The notes beneath the pieces are model-generated. The model had not been told where the DNA came from. It saw nothing but the letters and a program-made list of their open reading frames with translations, and ran no database searches. A stretch of 64,000 nt of DNA from contig NZ_JARWAC010000010.1 of NCBI RefSeq assembly GCF_029846175.1, positions 124,001-188,000 on the forward strand. Direction: 5' to 3'. Source of the stretch: Sphaerisporangium sp. TRM90804. Lineage in GTDB: Bacteria > Actinomycetota > Actinomycetes > Streptosporangiales > Streptosporangiaceae. Shown piece by piece: positions 17,671 through 26,997 of this stretch (the first letter of the stretch is position 1; the number at the start of each line of letters is the position of its first letter). The position numbers and the translations under genes were made by a program.

Positions 17671-20631
17671 GTGACCGTTCCGCCGTCCCGGCCCCCGTCG
17701 GGGCCCGAACCCGTAGCGGTGTTCTTGGGGTATCTGCAGCAAGCGCGGCTCGCAGCGGGCAATCCCAGACTGCAATGGCTCAGCGAGCGTGCTCAGATCC
17801 CGCAGAGCACCCTGGAGCAGATCGTCTACGCCAGGCGTCGTCGCCTGCCCGGCTGGAGCGACCAAGTGGTGCCCTTGCTGTCGGCCTTGCGACGTAAAGC
17901 CCAAGACGATGGCCGTGACCCGGACGCAATGCTTGGCAACATGGGCGCCTGGCGGCGGGCTCACGGCGAGGTGGAGGCCAACCAGACGCCGGTCTGCCCG
18001 CTGCCTACCATGGAGCCGACGCCGGGCCAAGGTGCGCCGCAGGGGCCGGGGTGGCTGGTGGCGATGGTGAACCCGTTGGATTTGGAGGTGCATCCGGCGA
18101 TCGATGCCGGAGCTCGGGCCGCCGGTCTGGACGCGCTGCCGGCTTACGTCCGCCGCCAGCATGATGAACACCTTGACGCGGTGGTGAACGCGGTCCGCAC
18201 CGAGCGGGAGAGCCGGATCGTGGTTCTGGTGGGCGGGTCCTCCACTGGTAAAACGCGGGCGTTGTGGGAGGCGGTTTCGGGGCTGGGGGACCCGTGGCGA
18301 CTGTGGCACCCGATCAATCCCGGCCGACCGGAGGCTGCGCTGGCTGACCTGGGCGCGCTTAGGCCACACACGGTGGTATGGCTGAACGAGATCCAGCAAT
18401 ATCTGCTCACCGCCGGTCCCGAGGGTGAGCAGGTCGCCGCCGGTCTGCGTGAGCTCCTGCGTTCTCCCGAGCGTGGGCCGGTGCTGGTGGTGGGCACGCT
18501 ATGGCCCCGGTACGCCGGCATTCTCACGGCTGTCCCTTCTCCAGGCGAACCTGATCCGCATGATCAAGCGCGGGAGTTACTCAAGAGGGCTACCGTGCGT
18601 CTACCTGACACCTTCACCGGTGACGACCTGCGCACCGCCACCACCGCAGCCGCCGCCGACCCCCGACTGGCGCAGGCCCTGGCCTGCGCCCCCTCCGGCG
18701 CACTGACCCAATACCTGGCGGGCGGGCCGGCGCTCATTCAGCGTTACGAACAGGCAGACCTTGCCGCCCGTGCAGTGCTGCATGCGGCCATAGACGCCCG
18801 GCGACTAGGCCACCGGCTAGAGTTACCGCGTCGATTGCTGGAGGATGCCGCCGCCGCATACCTTAGCGACCATCAGTGGGACCTGCTGGACGACGATTGG
18901 CCGGAGAAAGCGTTTTCCTACCTTACTGACCCATTGCCGTGCCGGGGGGCCTATCCTCCACTGATACGAATACGCCCTCGCCCTCAAGAGCAACCTCAGC
19001 ATGGCTATCAGATCCATGAGCCGCGTTACCGGCTGGCTGACTACCTCGAAGATCACGGGGGGCGAACTCGCCGTTGGATCTGCCCTCCGGCCGGTTTCTG
19101 GGATGCCATTACACGGCACGCCAGCCCTCACGACTGCACTGCACTGGCTCACGCCGCCGAGCAGCGCGGCCGATACCGACATGCATTCCATCTCTGGGAA
19201 CGCTCCGACGCCAGAGATGCCGGTGCACTGAAGAAACTGGTCCGACGGCGAGAGCGAGTTGGGGATCAGGAAGGTGCTGAACGGCTGGCGTGGGCGGTCG
19301 CGGGCATAGGTTACGCCGCTACGCTCGTCGATCTGGCCCGGCTTCGGGCGCAGTTTAACGACCAAAAGGGAGCCGAACAGCTATATCGCGCCATCGCCAA
19401 CGCCGGAGACCGAGGCGAACTGGAAACCGAGGAGTTAAATTCCGGGGCTGCGGACACTGGGAACACACTGCAGGACTTAGCTCGACGAGGCGAGCAGGTC
19501 AGCGACCAAGGGTACGCCGAACAGCTGGCCCGTGCGGCCGCCGACGACGGAGATATCGACGCATTAGTAGATCTGGCCGAGATACGAGAACAGGCCGGAG
19601 ATCGGGAAGGCGCCGAACAGGTAGCCCGTGCGGCCCTTGAGGCGGGAAATACTCGGGGGTTGCGTAACCTAGCCGAGATGCGAGAACAGGCCGGCGACCA
19701 GGAAGGGGCCGAACGGCTATACAGCATGGCCGTCCAAATCCGAAGCGGTGACATCCTGGGCGAACTGGCCGAGATGCGGGAAAGGGTCGGAGACCACAAA
19801 GGGGCCGAACGGTTCGCCCGAGCGGCCGTCGACTCTGGAAACACCTGGGCGCTGCGTGAGCTCGCTGCGATGCGAGAACAGGCTGGCGAACGAGATGATG
19901 CCGAACGACTGGCCCGCGTAGCAGCTGAGGCGGGAAACACTTGGGCACTTGCAGACCTGGCCGAAATGCGAGAACGGGCCGGAGACCAGGAAGGAGCCGA
20001 ACGGCTAGCCCAAGTGGCCGCCACAGCCGGCGATAGCGACGTGCTGGCAGAACTGGCCGAGATACGCGAACAGAAGGGAGATCGGGAAGGGGTCGAACGG
20101 CTAGTCCAGGCTGGCGCCGACGACATTAACAGTGAGCTGCTGTTGGAACGGGCCCGACGGCGACAGCAGGCCAGAGGCCAGGAAAACGCCGAAGGGCCAG
20201 ACCTTGTCGCCATAGAGGCCGAAGACAGCCACGCACTGGCAGATTTGGTTCGACGACGGCAACAGGTCGGAGACCAGGAGGGGGCCGAACAGCTCGCTCA
20301 TGCGGCCGCTCACGCCGGGAACGTATGGGTGCTAAGGGATTTAGCCCTATCGTTGGAGCAACAAGGCGACCGGGATGGGGCCAAGAGGCTATATCATGCA
20401 GCCGCCGACGCCGGAAACACCGGCGCGCTAGCAGAGGTGGCCCGACTACGACAGCAGGCCGGAGACCTGGAAGATGCTGAACGACTGGCCCGCATGGCCG
20501 CCGACGCCGGACATACCTGGGCCCTATGGGAACTGGCCGAACTACAAGAAAAGCTCGAGCCAGGTGGCCAATGGGGCATATTATTGCGATTCGGCTTAGA
20601 GGGTGACGGTCGTATCGCAGATCCGTGGTGA
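17671..20631 (+). CDS. P-loop NTPase with HTH-like N terminus and repeat-rich C terminus (STAND-like)
   Basis: 986 aa from GTG 17671 (GGAG upstream; longer starts lack a site). Residues about 15-85 resemble an HTH input module (LQWLSERAQIPQSTLEQIV). The P-loop is near 186 (VGGSSTGKTRALWEAV), with a Walker-B-like TVVWLNEIQQYL about 40 residues on and VLVVGTLWPRY after it. From about 500 to the end run some 14 repeats of about 33 aa (LAEMREQAGDQEGAERLARA, then AAEAGNTWA), TPR/Sel1-like. The layout suggests a signal-transducing NTPase switch with a repeat sensor. A broken paralogue lies at 11531-12273. The ATPase subfamily is not one I can name. Confidence 0.7.
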   Translation: MTVPPSRPPSGPEPVAVFLGYLQQARLAAGNPRLQWLSERAQIPQSTLEQIVYARRRRLPGWSDQVVPLLSALRRKAQDDGRDPDAMLGNMGAWRRAHGEVEANQTPVCPLPTMEPTPGQGAPQGPGWLVAMVNPLDLEVHPAIDAGARAAGLDALPAYVRRQHDEHLDAVVNAVRTERESRIVVLVGGSSTGKTRALWEAVSGLGDPWRLWHPINPGRPEAALADLGALRPHTVVWLNEIQQYLLTAGPEGEQVAAGLRELLRSPERGPVLVVGTLWPRYAGILTAVPSPGEPDPHDQARELLKRATVRLPDTFTGDDLRTATTAAAADPRLAQALACAPSGALTQYLAGGPALIQRYEQADLAARAVLHAAIDARRLGHRLELPRRLLEDAAAAYLSDHQWDLLDDDWPEKAFSYLTDPLPCRGAYPPLIRIRPRPQEQPQHGYQIHEPRYRLADYLEDHGGRTRRWICPPAGFWDAITRHASPHDCTALAHAAEQRGRYRHAFHLWERSDARDAGALKKLVRRRERVGDQEGAERLAWAVAGIGYAATLVDLARLRAQFNDQKGAEQLYRAIANAGDRGELETEELNSGAADTGNTLQDLARRGEQVSDQGYAEQLARAAADDGDIDALVDLAEIREQAGDREGAEQVARAALEAGNTRGLRNLAEMREQAGDQEGAERLYSMAVQIRSGDILGELAEMRERVGDHKGAERFARAAVDSGNTWALRELAAMREQAGERDDAERLARVAAEAGNTWALADLAEMRERAGDQEGAERLAQVAATAGDSDVLAELAEIREQKGDREGVERLVQAGADDINSELLLERARRRQQARGQENAEGPDLVAIEAEDSHALADLVRRRQQVGDQEGAEQLAHAAAHAGNVWVLRDLALSLEQQGDRDGAKRLYHAAADAGNTGALAEVARLRQQAGDLEDAERLARMAADAGHTWALWELAELQEKLEPGGQWGILLRFGLEGDGRIADPW

Positions 20632-20719
20632 GCTTGCAGACTCGTACAGCTTGCTAACCGGGGGCAGAGGGATCAGCGTCAAGTTCATGTCACCGCTGGT
20701 CGCCGATTAGAGATTCGGT

Positions 20720-23700
20720 TCACCGTTCGGCATAGCCCACCGCGTTCCATCCCGGGCGGGGGTCGGCTTCACCGGTGAGGGTCTGTGCGAGCTGATCGGC
20801 GGTGGTGAATGGGACCGTCGGGTAAGCGGTGAAGGCGGCCGGGGCGAGGTCTCGGGTGACGATCAGGGGTATCACGCGCCAAGCGCGTTCGGTGGAGACG
20901 CCGCAGGCGCAGGCGGCTGAGCCGGGGTGGGCGGCTATCACCTTGGACTTGGCCAGGAGTTTGGTGCGGTAAGTGTTGAACCGGTCGAGGTGCTGGGCCA
21001 GGTTATGCGGGGCGATGGCGCCGTGCGGGTTCTTGGCCTCGATCACCCACAGCCGCTGATGTTGATCGTCGGCGACCAGGAGGTCGATCTCGCCGGGCAG
21101 GCCAGGAATGCCAAGCCGGGCTGCCCGCCCGGCATCCAGGCGGGAGCGGTGTGGCAGTCCAACTTGCTCGGCGATGGTCTTGAGGTCGAGTTCGAGCTGG
21201 TCGTTTTGCTGCTGGCGGTGCCGCTCGAGGTGCTGTGTAGCCACGGCTGGCACGTCCGGGCGGGGCAGGCGCGCGCCGGAGAGGTAGGTGGCGTACAAGT
21301 GCTGCGCCGTATGAATGAGCCAGGGCAATACAAGGATCTGCCCGTCGTGGGCGATCAGAGGGTGACTGGTCAGGCGGACGCGGCGTTCCACTTCTGTGTA
21401 GGGGTGGACGCGGTCATCGGTGGCGTTTCCCATGTCCATGCGGAGGCGGCCGATGGCGGCGTATAGGTCAGGTTCGGGCAGATATGACCAAATAGCAGCC
21501 TTTTGGGCGAGCGCGGTCTCGGTGCTGATGGCGATGCCGTCTGAGTCGGTGGGCCAGTCGACGGCGGTGGCCAGGACGGCGGCCAGGGCGTCCAGACCGC
21601 AGCCCCACTGCTGGTGCAAAACCTGGTCGGCTTGGGCCAGGTGGCTGCCGTGTGGCGGGTTGAGGGGGGCAAATGGCACCGGGATGCGTCGATGGAGCCC
21701 AAAGAGGGTCTCAGGAGCGACCGGAGTCGGGACCATGGCGCGGGCTTGACTGATCCAGCGCTGCTCCCGGGCTTGGTGGTAGGCCTCGTGGTCGAAGCCC
21801 CGGTGGTCCGCACCACCAGGCCTGTCCGAGTCAGGAACGTCGAGGTCGGGGGTGCCGGTGAGGGTGAACAAGCCAGTGTCGTGAACTTCGAGGCGTAGGT
21901 CGTGCAGACGCCGGCTGCCGGTGACTGCGGTCAGCCCGGTACGCAGTAGGAGTTCGGCGAAGGCGAGGAGTTCGGCGATAGCTAGGACGTCGACAGGCTT
22001 CTCGCCTGCAGGTGGGATGGCGATGGCCTGCTGCAGGAGCAGTTGCAGGGCGGTGGTAGCTGCCCCTCCATGGGCTTCACGTCGTCGGGCCTCTTCGTCC
22101 CACACATCACTGCCTACCGCAGTGAAATTCACGGCCGCTTCTTGGTGCCCGCGGGCCCGTGCGCACAGCGCGGCGTTGAGCTCGCGCGCCAGCACTGTGG
22201 TCAAGTCAGGCCGGTATGTGCTGATCTGCTCGCCGAGCTCCTGCTCTAAAGCGGCTAGCAATCGATCGGCGGGCCCATCCGGGCGTATAGCGTCCGAACC
22301 GGTGAAGGCGCCGTGCGGGACCTGGGCGCGGCGGATGGCGGCGGTGGCGATGCGTAGCGCCCGTGCTTGGACGTGGCGGGAGCGAGGAATGGCATACGGC
22401 GGTGCGGGATTTGGCTGGTAGCCTTCGGCTGCGCGCGAGGTCAAAACCGGTGCAGCCAGATCCCACGCCGCGGTGAACGCCTCAACGGTGGTCGCAGGAC
22501 CGGCGTCACGGGCGAGGCGAATATGGTCGGCGCAGTTGTGCAACAGCCGGCCAAGGATTTGGTGCCCGTCGTCGGTGAAGCGGGCTATGAACGCCGGGTC
22601 CAGCTCGATGCTGATCCGGGCGTGGTCGGCGTCCATACCGACGCTCAGCGCCAGCATCTCATCGGATGCGTAGCGCTCGGAGTCCGGTGGGGGCTGGCGC
22701 GTTTCGAGGGCCTCGGTCAGGTGCAGGAGCCAGGCTGTGTCGTCGAGAACGATAAAGTGCGCGGCGAGTGCTGGGTGCCCGGCCAGGGTGGCACGGATAC
22801 CGTCGGCGAGAGCGGCGAGCGCCGCGGTGTCAAGCAGCGCGTGCTCGTCGGACAAGGTGGTGGCGAGTATCGCGACCGGAGGACTGGTGCTTACACACGC
22901 GATCAGTGGTCCGGCGTCGCCGGGGCGAAACAGGTCGGCCCAGTGCCCCTCGCCGTTCTCGGCAGCAATTAGCCGGGCGGTGCGCCAGCTCAGAGCCGGT
23001 GGGAGGCCGGCGGTGGTGAGCACGTCGTCAATGCGGGCCCAGGCGGCGGCCCGGTCCCAGGACAGGTCCCGGCCGTACGGAGAAACCAAGGCGACGCCCT
23101 CTACTGGTGGGCCGGGTGGCAGTAGGGTCCACTCCCGGTGCCAGGCCACCCAGGCGTCCAGGACGTCGTAGTAGGCGATCGCCTCCGCTCCGGGGTGCTC
23201 CGTCATCTCCAAAACCCACCAGGCCAGCGTGGCCAGGTCACCGCTGGCGTCGGCGAAGATCTCGGCGAACTCCTCAACATGCAGGTACAGGGTGTCGGTA
23301 ATCACCTCGCGTCCCAGCACACGCGGACCGCCGTAGACCACCAGCCGTCCGGCGCCAGGCACCGCAGTCTCGGCCAGGTTGGTGCGAGCCCTCTCGACGA
23401 GACCGGGCAAGCCGTCGCCAGCCAGTGCGGTGACGACGGCGAGTTCCAGGCGGTGTGAGGTCAATCGGATCCGGCACACCGACTCGGGCCGAACCGGTGC
23501 CTCTCTTAAGTTGAGTAGCTGCGCAACGCGCTCAACGGTCTGCTGGTGAAGGCGCATCTCGGTGCCCGGATCCGGGACGACCGCCAAGAGATTGCCAGCA
23601 GCGGCCGCGAGGCTGTTCAGCGCCACCGAGGCGGGTACCGGCACATGTCGGCCGTGCGCGGACACGACTAGGACGGGCCCGAGCAGCGGCGTACCGGGCG

Positions 23701-24376
23701 TGTAGCGCAGCGGCAGGGTACGGATGTCGGCCGTCAGGTACGCCAGGGCTTTGGCGGCGCGTTTCCGGTGCAGACCCGTTGGTGCTAGGTGTTCCACACC
23801 GAGCGCGCCCGCCGCAGCGACCTCCGCGTCGGTCACGGCGCACGTGAACAAATCCTCCAACTGCTGCGCGCCGGGCGCAGGCCAGGTGGGCGCGAGGGAG
23901 GTGACGGTGTGGTGGGTGTGGCGCAGCACGAGCTTCAGGATGTCGGTCAGGGCAAAGTCGGCCCGTTCGTCGTCAACGATGCGCGCCGTAGCCTGCAGAG
24001 CGCGCAGGAAGATGAGCGGATGGTCGAGCTCGCCGGGATGCAGCAGCCACCGTTGGCCGCCGAGATCCACGTGGACTTGGGCGCGCGCATCGTTCGGCTC
24101 CCGCTCGGTTGTCACCTCACGGCCGGGCGCTGCGCGCAGCGCGGCCGTCAACAGCGTGGGCAGGTCGCGGGCCGCGGCGGTCCGCCCGCGTCGGTGCGGC
24201 CGACGCAGGACTCGCGTCCATGCCAACAGCAGATGGTCGTGGAAACGCGCGCAGCCGGGTGAGTCGAGGGCGGCGCGCAACAGCGTCAACAGCGAGTCGC
24301 TGGAGAACCGGGCCAGCGCCCGATCCAGGATCGTCAGCCGCTCGGCCGAGGCGGGCTGCACGGGTGGGGCGCTCAT
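20720..24376 (-). CDS. Giant protein with C-terminal PD-(D/E)XK nuclease-like domain
   Basis: 1218 aa from ATG 24376 (GAGGAG upstream). No membrane segment. Most of the length is unrecognised alpha/beta protein. Near residues 1095-1120 it has GEIDLLVADDQ followed by RLWVIEAKN, the beta-strand pattern of PD-(D/E)XK nucleases (E/D-I-D-hydrophobic, then E-A-K). A conserved-looking HRSRLDAGRAARLGIPG helix precedes it. Such proteins are usually restriction, repair or defence nucleases whose large part senses the target. It is divergent from the unknown + XRE/ImmA pair and shares their 260-base control region. The 3' neighbour is convergent. Confidence 0.65.
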   Translation of the reverse strand: MSAPPVQPASAERLTILDRALARFSSDSLLTLLRAALDSPGCARFHDHLLLAWTRVLRRPHRRGRTAAARDLPTLLTAALRAAPGREVTTEREPNDARAQVHVDLGGQRWLLHPGELDHPLIFLRALQATARIVDDERADFALTDILKLVLRHTHHTVTSLAPTWPAPGAQQLEDLFTCAVTDAEVAAAGALGVEHLAPTGLHRKRAAKALAYLTADIRTLPLRYTPGTPLLGPVLVVSAHGRHVPVPASVALNSLAAAAGNLLAVVPDPGTEMRLHQQTVERVAQLLNLREAPVRPESVCRIRLTSHRLELAVVTALAGDGLPGLVERARTNLAETAVPGAGRLVVYGGPRVLGREVITDTLYLHVEEFAEIFADASGDLATLAWWVLEMTEHPGAEAIAYYDVLDAWVAWHREWTLLPPGPPVEGVALVSPYGRDLSWDRAAAWARIDDVLTTAGLPPALSWRTARLIAAENGEGHWADLFRPGDAGPLIACVSTSPPVAILATTLSDEHALLDTAALAALADGIRATLAGHPALAAHFIVLDDTAWLLHLTEALETRQPPPDSERYASDEMLALSVGMDADHARISIELDPAFIARFTDDGHQILGRLLHNCADHIRLARDAGPATTVEAFTAAWDLAAPVLTSRAAEGYQPNPAPPYAIPRSRHVQARALRIATAAIRRAQVPHGAFTGSDAIRPDGPADRLLAALEQELGEQISTYRPDLTTVLARELNAALCARARGHQEAAVNFTAVGSDVWDEEARRREAHGGAATTALQLLLQQAIAIPPAGEKPVDVLAIAELLAFAELLLRTGLTAVTGSRRLHDLRLEVHDTGLFTLTGTPDLDVPDSDRPGGADHRGFDHEAYHQAREQRWISQARAMVPTPVAPETLFGLHRRIPVPFAPLNPPHGSHLAQADQVLHQQWGCGLDALAAVLATAVDWPTDSDGIAISTETALAQKAAIWSYLPEPDLYAAIGRLRMDMGNATDDRVHPYTEVERRVRLTSHPLIAHDGQILVLPWLIHTAQHLYATYLSGARLPRPDVPAVATQHLERHRQQQNDQLELDLKTIAEQVGLPHRSRLDAGRAARLGIPGLPGEIDLLVADDQHQRLWVIEAKNPHGAIAPHNLAQHLDRFNTYRTKLLAKSKVIAAHPGSAACACGVSTERAWRVIPLIVTRDLAPAAFTAYPTVPFTTADQLAQTLTGEADPRPGWNAVGYAER

Positions 24377-24635
24377 CGGGGTCGATTCTCCTCTGGAGAG
24401 CTCGGAACATGACCAAGCTGAAGTGGAGCTTCGACGACCAGCCAGGTTTGGCCCGGGAACGGTCATCCATGGGCAAGCACAGCAACAATCTGTGGGCCGT
24501 GTCGTCCAGATCGCTTTGGTTGCGCATACCCAGGGAGTCTCCATTCGGACCATACGGTGTGGTTGGCGGCCCCAATGCGTCCGGGATGGTTGATTCCGTC
24601 ACATCAATTACTGGTCATGGTGTATCTTTCTCACT
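24377..24635. promoter_or_regulatory. Divergent control region, probable leaderless promoter
   Basis: This region separates two divergent genes. On the plus strand TATCTT at 24623-24628 lies about seven bases before the GTG start at 24636, with no ribosome-binding site between, which fits a leaderless transcript. The minus-strand gene has an AGAGGAG site before 24376. Confidence 0.45.
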
Positions 24636-25439
24636 GTGAACGAACAGCAGGATGTTATCGCGGAGCTCGGTGACGCTGGAGCCCTGGCTGGCGTGTGCTG
24701 GGCGTACCTGTCGGCTACCACGCGATCCTTGGAGACCTACTCCGAGGCCGACGGCCACGATGCGGCCTGGCTGGGTAACACCAGGTTCACGCTGTTCCGC
24801 GATCGCCTGGACCGTGTCTTCGCCTGCGAGCGCTACGCCGTACGCTCCGGAAACGACGACGCCGACCTTGACGTGTTGTACGACCAGCTCTCCGAGCGGG
24901 ACATCGACACCATGCCACGGCTGGACGCCGATCTGGTACGCCGCTCCAACCTCAACGGCAGCCCCGGCTGGGCATACGGCGCGACCCGGTTCCTCCTCGC
25001 ATCCGGCGTCTTCGGCAAACTCGACAAGCTGCCCTGGCCACAAAAAAGCCCGACGAAGCAGCGGGTGGCCCGCCAGCGCAACCCCGAGCCGCCGCAGCCC
25101 TCGCTGTTCGACGACTTCGCGCTGGACGAAATCGGAGGACTGGAAGCCGTATTAGCTGCAACACACGACCTCGATCTCACGACCTACGTCGTCGCCCACA
25201 CTCTCGACCCGCTCAGCCGACAGGTCGAGCTGGTCCTAGGCCGTGCCCGTCTGAACTCCGGCGGCGGACAGGCATGGCACTGGCGCCAGAACCTCCTAAG
25301 CACCCCGCCCGCTGACGGCGGACGTCGCACCGACGACGCCCCGATACCCACCAATCCGAACACGGTGCCGGACGCCCCGGTCCGCTTGCGTCGTCCGGCA
25401 GAAGAACGACGAAATGACCGTGCCGGTGATGGACAGTGA
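24636..25439 (+). CDS. Unknown protein paired with an XRE-ImmA peptidase
   Basis: 267 aa; GTG 24636. Helix-rich N-terminal half with many Tyr/Arg/Asp (LSATTRSLETYSEADGHDAA; RFTLFRDRLDRVFACERY), then a proline-rich linker, and a disordered Arg/Pro tail. No catalytic motif seen. Its stop overlaps the start of the next gene (GTGA), so the two are co-translated. A small protein next to an XRE-ImmA/IrrE peptidase is often the peptidase's partner or target; that is inference. Confidence 0.6.
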   Translation: MNEQQDVIAELGDAGALAGVCWAYLSATTRSLETYSEADGHDAAWLGNTRFTLFRDRLDRVFACERYAVRSGNDDADLDVLYDQLSERDIDTMPRLDADLVRRSNLNGSPGWAYGATRFLLASGVFGKLDKLPWPQKSPTKQRVARQRNPEPPQPSLFDDFALDEIGGLEAVLAATHDLDLTTYVVAHTLDPLSRQVELVLGRARLNSGGGQAWHWRQNLLSTPPADGGRRTDDAPIPTNPNTVPDAPVRLRRPAEERRNDRAGDGQ

Positions 25440-26653
25440 GCCCTCGCACGCCACCAGCCGACCGGACGGTGGAAGCCGCTGCCTTCTTCGATGGGGCTCG
25501 CCTCACGCTGGCCCGGCATCTGGCCGGGCTGCGTAAAAGCGACCTGGCGAGCCTCGTCGGCAAGAGCCCGACTGCCGTGGCGGCGTGGGAATCCGGAGCC
25601 AAGCGGCCCACTGCGGCCACCGTGGCGCAGCTGGCGCTCAGCCTGTCTGTCGATCCAGGGTTCTTCGCAATTCGCCCTGATGACATTGCCGCGCTCAGTA
25701 GCACGCCGCACTTCCGCTCACTGCGCTCCACCAGTCAGCTGGCCCGCGACCAGGCGTTCGCTTACGGACAACTCGCCGTGGACATCGCAGCCAGCCTGGA
25801 ACGACACGTCGAGTTCCCCGAACCCGACGTACCGAGCTGCCCGGTGTCCACGGAGGACCGGAATGGCGACGGCCCAGAGCGGGCCGCACAGCTTGTCCGA
25901 AAGCAATGGGGGATCGAGGCTGGACCTGCTGGCCACCTAGTCCGGTTGCTGGAAAACCACGGAATCCTGGTGGTGTTCAGCCCACCACAGGCGGCCTCGG
26001 TCGACGCCTACTCGTTCGATAGCCGCCTACGGCCAGCCGTGATCCTTAACTCGATCAAGCGCGACTACTACCGCCAGCGCTTCGACGTCGCGCACGAGTT
26101 GGGCCACCTCGTAATGCACAGCGATGCCGAGCCAGGCGGCAGGATCGTTGAGGACCAGGCACACCGCTTCGCCGCCGAACTGCTGATGCCTGTAGACCAA
26201 ATCCACGACTTGCTACCAGCCACCATGGGCGGCAACGTGTGGCGGACCCTCGCCCGCTTGAAAGAGCAGTGGGGCGTCAGCATCCAGGCTCTGCTGTATC
26301 GCGCCCGATTGCTCGGGCGACTCAGTGACGTCTCATACCGCAACGCCATGATGACCATCTCGGCCCGAGGCTGGCGCCGAGACGAGCCTGGTCTTGTCAG
26401 CGCTATCGAACAGCCGTCGCTGCTAGCTAGGGCCGTGGAACTGCTGACGCAAGAAGGCGTTGAGGAGACACAGTTGATCCAGCAGTGCCGTGTGCCACCG
26501 GACCTGTTCCGCACCGTAACGGCCCGTACGCCGGACAGCGACTCATCTGCGTCAGCAGCGCCATTGCCCAGCACTCAGCAGGCGGGTGGTCGGGTGGTGT
26601 CGCTGCTGGAACGCAGGCAAAAGCCTCAATTTCTCGAGCCCGCGCGCGAATGA
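25436..26653 (+). CDS. XRE-family regulator fused to ImmA/IrrE zinc metallopeptidase
   Basis: 405 aa. N-terminal XRE HTH at about 20-75 (LAGLRKSDLASLVGKSPTA, then AAWESGAKRP). The ImmA/IrrE (COG2856) domain follows, with FDVAHELGHLVMHS near residue 216-230: the HExxH-type zinc site is HELGH, and the third ligand region is EDQAHRFAAELLMP. ImmA-like peptidases cleave repressors (ICEBs1 ImmR, Deinococcus DdrO) in response to DNA damage or phage. Here both functions are on one chain, suggesting a self-contained switch. GTGA overlap with the gene before, ATGA overlap with the one after. Confidence 0.85.
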   Translation: MSPRTPPADRTVEAAAFFDGARLTLARHLAGLRKSDLASLVGKSPTAVAAWESGAKRPTAATVAQLALSLSVDPGFFAIRPDDIAALSSTPHFRSLRSTSQLARDQAFAYGQLAVDIAASLERHVEFPEPDVPSCPVSTEDRNGDGPERAAQLVRKQWGIEAGPAGHLVRLLENHGILVVFSPPQAASVDAYSFDSRLRPAVILNSIKRDYYRQRFDVAHELGHLVMHSDAEPGGRIVEDQAHRFAAELLMPVDQIHDLLPATMGGNVWRTLARLKEQWGVSIQALLYRARLLGRLSDVSYRNAMMTISARGWRRDEPGLVSAIEQPSLLARAVELLTQEGVEETQLIQQCRVPPDLFRTVTARTPDSDSSASAAPLPSTQQAGGRVVSLLERRQKPQFLEPARE

Positions 26654-26997
26654 TTGCGGCCCCAGACGGCGACCTCAGTGAAGTCGGCGATCCAGGCTTC
26701 TATGTCGCCTACAACGCCGCCGTCTCGCCTCGGCCCCAGCGGGACACCTGGCGGATCGGCTCGGAGCATGCGGCCGGTCGGCGTCCGGGCCTGCGGGGCG
26801 TCGCCTTCGCGTTAGCCGCGCTGCTCGCGGTGAACAACCCCGCCATCACCCTGCTGGCGGTTCCCTTCGTGCTGGCCGGCATTGGCTCGGTTTGGCCGCC
26901 GAGGGCCAGCGACGGCTCACCTCCACGTGGGGGTAAGCCGAACGCGGCGGAGTACTTCCACAGCGCCTGGCAGTGCTCCCCACGCCCGTGGGGGTGA
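26650..26997 (+). CDS. Small membrane protein running into the CRISPR array
   Basis: 115 aa; ATG 26650 in ATGA overlap with the ImmA gene. One or two hydrophobic helices (GLRGVAFALAALLAV, then AITLLAVPFVLAGIGS). From about residue 87 the reading frame enters the first two CRISPR repeats and the spacer between them and stops inside the second repeat. The last 30 residues are therefore encoded by array DNA (ending CSPRPWG). Either the original 3' end was replaced by the array or the gene is fortuitous downstream of the helices. Confidence 0.4.
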   Translation: MIAAPDGDLSEVGDPGFYVAYNAAVSPRPQRDTWRIGSEHAAGRRPGLRGVAFALAALLAVNNPAITLLAVPFVLAGIGSVWPPRASDGSPPRGGKPNAAEYFHSAWQCSPRPWG

